64,000 nucleotides of DNA from Pseudomonas putida. GTDB taxonomy: Bacteria > Pseudomonadota > Gammaproteobacteria > Pseudomonadales > Pseudomonadaceae. The notes beneath the pieces were generated by a model. The model was not told the origin of the DNA, did no database searches, and worked only from the letters and a program-made list of their open reading frames with translations. A program made the translations under genes and the position numbers. Below are positions 60,109-64,000 of the stretch, one piece after another. How positions within the stretch are numbered: the first letter of the stretch is position 1; the number at the start of each line of letters is the position of its first letter. Where the stretch lies: assembly GCA_029953615.1 (NCBI GenBank), contig CP124529.1:806001-870000 (forward strand). Reading direction: 5' to 3'.

Positions 60109-61254
60109 CTAAAGCGATACGCGACGGACGAACTCCTCGGTGTCGAACTCGAACGCAAGTTTCGCGCCGGTGGCCTTGTCCGAACCCCAGCCTTCCTTGA
60201 GCACGGTCATTACCGTCTGGCGGAAGCGTGGCGAGGTAATCCACATCAGCGAGAACATCTTGTTGCCCATGATCATCTTGTTGATCGCCCGCGATGCAAT
60301 CGCCAGCGAGGGGACCGGCGTTTCCACGCAGTGCCACCACCAGTGCGGGGAAAACAGCACGTCCCCCGCTTCCAGCGTGGTGGTGTATTTGGGGATGTAG
60401 CGATACAACGGGTAGCCGTCCGCTTCGATCTCGTCATGGCTTTTGCGCCAGTCGAGCATGGTGGCGGCGTAGAACATGTCCTTGCGCGTGATCGGGTGCA
60501 TCCACATCGAATGCTTGGGATGCACGAACGTCCATTTCTTCACGCCATTGATCATGGTGAACAGGTTCGGCCCGCCAGTGCAGTGCCACCCCGAGATCAC
60601 CCCACCGGCCGAGAGGAACATCTGCGTCGACATGATGCGTTTGTCGCGCGTGCTCAGGTACTTGCCCAGGGTTGCCAGGTCGAGTTCCTGGCGCAACTCG
60701 GGGTGCTTGTTGAACAGGTCTTCGGTGTGGCCCGGGTAGTAGGTGCCACCACCGAGAATGTTCTCGACCACCTCTGCGATCGGCAGGTCGATGTACTGCA
60801 ACGCCTTCTCGTTCAGCTCGTTGCCGCGCACCCGGGTGGCCACCTTCACATCGCCGTAGTGTTGCGCCAGGTATTCTGGCGTCCATTTGCGTACCGACTC
60901 CCAGTGTTTGGCCGCGCCACGGAATACCACCGGGGTGTTGGGCTCCAGGTAGAGCTTGTGGAAGTTCTCGGCTGACAGCGCGTTGATGTCGACCTCGGGC
61001 ACCGGCAAGGTCGGGCCGTCGCCATACGCCCTGGACTGTTCCTGGATACGCGCCTCGATACGGCGGGTGCGCTCGATGCAGGCGGGGGTACCGTAGGGGC
61101 CATGTTCCTTGCGCCCGACCAGGTAGTACCGACGCAGGAAGTCCGCCCAGTAGCGGCTGCGGGTGAGCCAGTCGATCTTCGGATCGTGGCTCAGATCGAT
61201 GGTCGGGAAGTCCGCCTGTGCGAAACTGTTGTGCGACCTCATTGCTTTGTCCAT
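60109..61254 (-). CDS. Cupin-like (JmjC-type) protein with altered iron motif
   Basis: 381 residues. The C-terminal part has the cupin_8/JmjC layout: LSAGGVISGWHCTGGPNLFTMINGVKKWTFVHP, then LEAGDVLFSPHWWWHCVETP. In the family the first motif is HxD; here it is H-C-T, so the acidic iron ligand is missing. It may use a different third ligand, as some halogenases do, or be inactive. The start at 61254 (MDKAMRSHN) has AGGGAG ahead; 61311 would overlap the neighbour. Its gap to the FeeM-like gene is 22 bases, so the genes form an operon. Confidence 0.78.
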   Translation of the reverse strand: MDKAMRSHNSFAQADFPTIDLSHDPKIDWLTRSRYWADFLRRYYLVGRKEHGPYGTPACIERTRRIEARIQEQSRAYGDGPTLPVPEVDINALSAENFHKLYLEPNTPVVFRGAAKHWESVRKWTPEYLAQHYGDVKVATRVRGNELNEKALQYIDLPIAEVVENILGGGTYYPGHTEDLFNKHPELRQELDLATLGKYLSTRDKRIMSTQMFLSAGGVISGWHCTGGPNLFTMINGVKKWTFVHPKHSMWMHPITRKDMFYAATMLDWRKSHDEIEADGYPLYRYIPKYTTTLEAGDVLFSPHWWWHCVETPVPSLAIASRAINKMIMGNKMFSLMWITSPRFRQTVMTVLKEGWGSDKATGAKLAFEFDTEEFVRRVSL

Positions 61255-61276
61255 TGCCTTGCTACTCCCTGCTGGG

Positions 61277-62503
61277 TCATTGAGATTGACTGTTGAACTG
61301 CGGCTCGGCATCCCGCGCCACGCTGGGCGCGGATCGGCTACCGAACAATCTGGCCAGGGCCTGTACCCCCCAATCGGTCAGGCCGATTTCCTGTAGTTCG
61401 GCCATCGCCTCGCCGAACAGGAACTGCCTGACGTGCGGGCGCAGTTCCAGCGCCAGCAGGTCGATGCGGATGGCCACGGCGGGCGTGTTGTACTTGCTGT
61501 AATAGCGCACCTCGGATATGGCACCGACGCCCATGAAGCGATACAACGCCTGGTGCTTGGGTGGCACGGCGAACACCACATCGGTGCAGTCACGGCTGAA
61601 CTTGGCGTGCTGCAGGGCAATACGGAACAGCGAGTACACGCACAGCATCCGGTCAGGGTCGTGAATGCTGTAGTTCATCGCGCCGAAATGCTCGGTGCCG
61701 ACCGCCAGCATGCCGAACTCGACGAGGCGCCTGCCTTGTTTGCGCAAGGGCTCCAGGCAGTCGGCAAATACCGCGTCCATGGGCAGCCCCTGCTCCGAAT
61801 CGGGAATAGAGGTCAGGGTCATGGCCACGGCCTGCTCCACCTTGCCAACGAACGTCACCGTCTGCGGGTTGAGCAGAAAACCGTTGGTGTACAGCCCATT
61901 CTCGGCCGGCTCGGCCAGGCCTTTGGCGAAGTAGGCGTCATACACCAGGCGATAGGCGGCCTCTCGCTCGTCGACGGACTTGGCCTGGGTTAGCGACAGC
62001 GGCACCGCCGCACGCTTGTCGGTGGCCGGGCAAAGCGGCTGGAACCCGCCAACACGCCCGGCTGCCGCAACGGCCTGGTCAACGCGCAGGCGCTGGCAGA
62101 GCTGTTTGACATCGCGCGGCCACTGCCGTGACACCTGCGTCGCACAGGGGCTGCAACGTACCGAAGCAAGCTTGCCCGGCCCGTTCGCCTGTACCTGCAC
62201 GACCTGCGCCTCGAAGGCAATGTCGCGCCGGGCAATCTCGTCCTTTCCCGCCAGTGCCAGCACCTGCCCGGGTTGCACGGCCAGTTCCAGGTCCAGCGTC
62301 AAGCTGCTCTCGCCCAGCTCGCGCAAATACGCGGTCACCGGCACGCCTTCGCCATCAGCGCCACGCAGGTTCACGGTCCAGGGCATTGCGCCTGCGTCAA
62401 CGCCGCTTCTTTCCACGTCGGTATTCAACATAGGTCTCATCAGCATCACTTCCCATTTTTTTACGTGAACATCCCTATCGGTACTTTCTGAACCCTTGCT
62501 CAT
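61277..62503 (-). CDS. FeeM-like N-acyl amino acid synthase fused to a PilZ-like N-terminal domain
   Basis: 408 residues. Residues about 35-135 form a beta-rich segment like a PilZ domain (VTAYLRELGESSLTLDLELAVQPGQVLAL) but lack the RxxxR c-di-GMP motif. The rest resembles GNAT/FeeM-type acyltransferases that join an acyl-ACP chain to an amino acid (DEREAAYRLVYDAYFAKGLA, RRLVEFGMLAVGTEHFG, VVFAVPPKHQALYRFMGVGAISE). ATG 62503 overlaps the antiporter stop by one base (TGATG), so they are coupled; a much longer frame to 63082 is the antisense-frame shadow of the antiporter. The acyltransferase assignment is moderately sure, the substrate unknown. Confidence 0.7.
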   Translation of the reverse strand: MSKGSESTDRDVHVKKWEVMLMRPMLNTDVERSGVDAGAMPWTVNLRGADGEGVPVTAYLRELGESSLTLDLELAVQPGQVLALAGKDEIARRDIAFEAQVVQVQANGPGKLASVRCSPCATQVSRQWPRDVKQLCQRLRVDQAVAAAGRVGGFQPLCPATDKRAAVPLSLTQAKSVDEREAAYRLVYDAYFAKGLAEPAENGLYTNGFLLNPQTVTFVGKVEQAVAMTLTSIPDSEQGLPMDAVFADCLEPLRKQGRRLVEFGMLAVGTEHFGAMNYSIHDPDRMLCVYSLFRIALQHAKFSRDCTDVVFAVPPKHQALYRFMGVGAISEVRYYSKYNTPAVAIRIDLLALELRPHVRQFLFGEAMAELQEIGLTDWGVQALARLFGSRSAPSVARDAEPQFNSQSQ

Positions 62504-63774
62504 CACCCAGCGCGTTTTTCTCCCTGGCCAAACAACACCTGGGGTTGCGCTGCCGGGGCCTGGCGACGAGGCGTGACCCGCCGCACCACTGGCAGGGTGA
62601 TCACCGTCGCCAGCAGTGCGACCACCATGAGAATCGCGTAGAGGTCTGGCGTGATGACGCCGATTTCCAGGCCTACGGTGAGCAAGATGATTTCCATCAC
62701 GCCTTTGGTGTGCATCAGGGTGGCGAGCACGAATGCGTCGGGCCGGTCCAACCCGGTGAAGCGCGCAGCCAGGTACGAACTCCCAGCCTTGCCCACCGCC
62801 CCCACCAGGAAAAACAACCCGCCCCAGGCCAGCAGCCCCGGCCAGCTGGCGGCATCGATCTGCACGTTCATCGCGGCCGTGCCAAAGAACAGCGGCGCGA
62901 AGAACAGGTTCACCAGCGGTTGTGGGCCTTTTTCCCAGAACTCGCGCAGGCCCTTGTGCTTGCGGAAGGCAATACCGGCGACGAATGCGCCGATGGTGAC
63001 GTGGGCGTTGGCCAGGTCGGTGATGACGCAGAAGGCGAACAGCACGATCAAGGCAGCGATCAAGGGCCTGGACGGGTCGCAACCCGCAGCTGCCCCCGCC
63101 GCCCCTACCAGGCGGCGGCTGACCACCAGTTCGGCGACCGCCACCAGCACCACCAGGGTGATGGCGGAATAGAAAATGCCCGACGTGCCTTTGCTCGACA
63201 GCACCACCAGCACCAGCGATAAAGCGAACCAGGCGAGGATGTCGGTGATCACCGCGGCATTCATCACCAACGGCGACAATGAACGATGCGGGAACCGCGG
63301 ATCAGCGAGGATCCCGGCCAGCACCGGAACCGCCGTGGCGCCCATGACGACGCCGAAAAACAGCATGTACGGCAGCCGCTCGACATGCCCTGAAAACACA
63401 CCATGGCTGACATGCCCGAGCAGCATGCCCGCCAGGCCCGCGCCAATGAAGCCGCACAGGGCAATCGGCAAGGCCTTGCCTGCCTTGGCTTGCGCTGGGC
63501 CAGGTTCTGTCGCCCCGGCTTCCAGGCCAAGGCCGAACATGATGAAGATCAGGCCGATTTTGCCCAGCACCATCAACCCCGAAAGGTTGGCGAACAGTGC
63601 GCTGCTCAGACCCGGGTCGAATGCACCGAGGACCATGGGCCCGACAACCACGCCGGTCAGCAGGTAGCCGATGACGGCGGGTTGCCCCAGCCAGTAGCTG
63701 ATGCGGCCCAGGCAATGGGAGATCCCGAGGATCACCAGTAACTGCAGGAAAATGCTTGCTGTGTTCATGGCCAT
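62503..63774 (-). CDS. Cation/H+ antiporter of the CPA2 (KefB-like) type
   Basis: 423 residues with about 12 membrane segments: ISHCLGRISYWLGQPAVIGYLLTGVVVGP, MFGLGLEAGA, SHGVFSGHVERLPYMLFFGVVMGATAVPVLAGILAD (CPA2 core), and KKGVMEI-like HTKGVMEIILLTVGLEIGVI. There is no TrkA-N regulatory domain. ATG 63774 touches the stop of the BASS gene (TGAATG). It would give proton- or cation-coupled homeostasis to the cluster. Confidence 0.87.
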   Translation of the reverse strand: MAMNTASIFLQLLVILGISHCLGRISYWLGQPAVIGYLLTGVVVGPMVLGAFDPGLSSALFANLSGLMVLGKIGLIFIMFGLGLEAGATEPGPAQAKAGKALPIALCGFIGAGLAGMLLGHVSHGVFSGHVERLPYMLFFGVVMGATAVPVLAGILADPRFPHRSLSPLVMNAAVITDILAWFALSLVLVVLSSKGTSGIFYSAITLVVLVAVAELVVSRRLVGAAGAAAGCDPSRPLIAALIVLFAFCVITDLANAHVTIGAFVAGIAFRKHKGLREFWEKGPQPLVNLFFAPLFFGTAAMNVQIDAASWPGLLAWGGLFFLVGAVGKAGSSYLAARFTGLDRPDAFVLATLMHTKGVMEIILLTVGLEIGVITPDLYAILMVVALLATVITLPVVRRVTPRRQAPAAQPQVLFGQGEKRAG

Positions 63775-64000
63775 TCAGTCCTTGGCTAGCGGGTTGCATG
63801 CGTGCTGCCCATAAGCCCGCCGCGGGTCCGTTACGCGGCTTTGCCTGGTAAACCAGGCATGCGCAGAAACGCCCAGCAGCGCGATCAGGCAGACCATGAC
63901 GCTGTAGATGATCGCGGCGATGGCCATGTCGACACTGCCAATCAGGCTGGCGATGACCATCGCCAGCGCGCTGTTCTGGATGCCGATCTCGACAGTGATC
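63775..64000 (-). CDS. BASS-family (bile acid:Na+ symporter-like) transporter, C-terminal part
   Basis: Only the last 74 codons are in the window (ITVEIGIQNSALAMVIAS, MAIAAIIYSVMVCLIALLG). EIGIQNSALA is the typical BASS signature helix. The C-terminal tail is short and polar. It is the first visible gene of the minus-strand cluster and is directly adjacent to the antiporter. The rest is beyond the right edge. Confidence 0.75.
   Translation of the reverse strand, partial: ITVEIGIQNSALAMVIASLIGSVDMAIAAIIYSVMVCLIALLGVSAHAWFTRQSRVTDPRRAYGQHACNPLAKD

Noticed and set aside
62504..63082. Upstream extension of the FeeM-like frame to 63082
   Set aside because: It lies in another frame of the antiporter gene, is Arg/His-rich and has no family pattern. 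The ATG at 62503 overlapping the antiporter stop is a better start.

Overview
The window looks like a chromosomal segment of a fluorescent Pseudomonas, most likely of the P. putida group. The evidence is the GC-rich coding sequence, a pyoverdine locus with PvdS-type promoters, about ten putida-style REP pairs (core GTGGGAGCGGGC..GCCCGCGAA) between genes, and housekeeping neighbours typical of the genus (rnd-ycgL, ycgN, DUF2937, DUF3077). I saw no rRNA, tRNA or CRISPR.

Region 1 (1-30639) is a pyoverdine side-chain locus. Three non-ribosomal peptide synthetases are read right to left (23190 down to 1, the last cut by the window edge). Their predicted modules are Asp - basic residue (Lys-like, uncertain) - Asp with epimerase - Ser with epimerase - small residue (Ala/Gly-like, uncertain) - Ser with epimerase - and on. 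Beyond a 3-kb T6SS-type insertion (PAAR effector, two related membrane proteins as candidate immunity proteins, one more membrane protein) lies a SyrP-like aspartate beta-hydroxylase gene. Divergent from it are an azurin-like gene and the exporter gene pvdE. Sequences fitting the PvdS box TAAAT-N16-CGT precede the first synthetase (exact), the hydroxylase and the azurin-pvdE pair (one mismatch each).

Region 2 (30640-56300) is mostly ordinary: cysK, an lpxO-like gene, a MoxR/VWA pair, the pxpBCA 5-oxoprolinase cluster with an MFS transporter and LysR regulator, a glutamine amidotransferase, oligopeptidase B, ycgN/ycgL/rnd and eptA. The exception is an ORC/STAND-like AAA ATPase gene preceded by an 11-bp-periodic array of TATAAT-containing repeats.

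Region 3 (56347-64000) is a compact minus-strand cluster: BASS transporter (partial), cation/H+ antiporter, FeeM-like N-acyltransferase, cupin-like protein, MAPEG protein, MMPL exporter and a TetR regulator. It reads like an uncharacterised lipid or acyl-amino-acid synthesis and export unit.

Six genes (two synthetases, the hydroxylase, lpxO-like, a DUF2937 gene and ptrB) are each broken by one +1 shift at or beside a short homopolymer. All regain family length if one base is removed, which points to uncorrected insertion errors rather than real decay.
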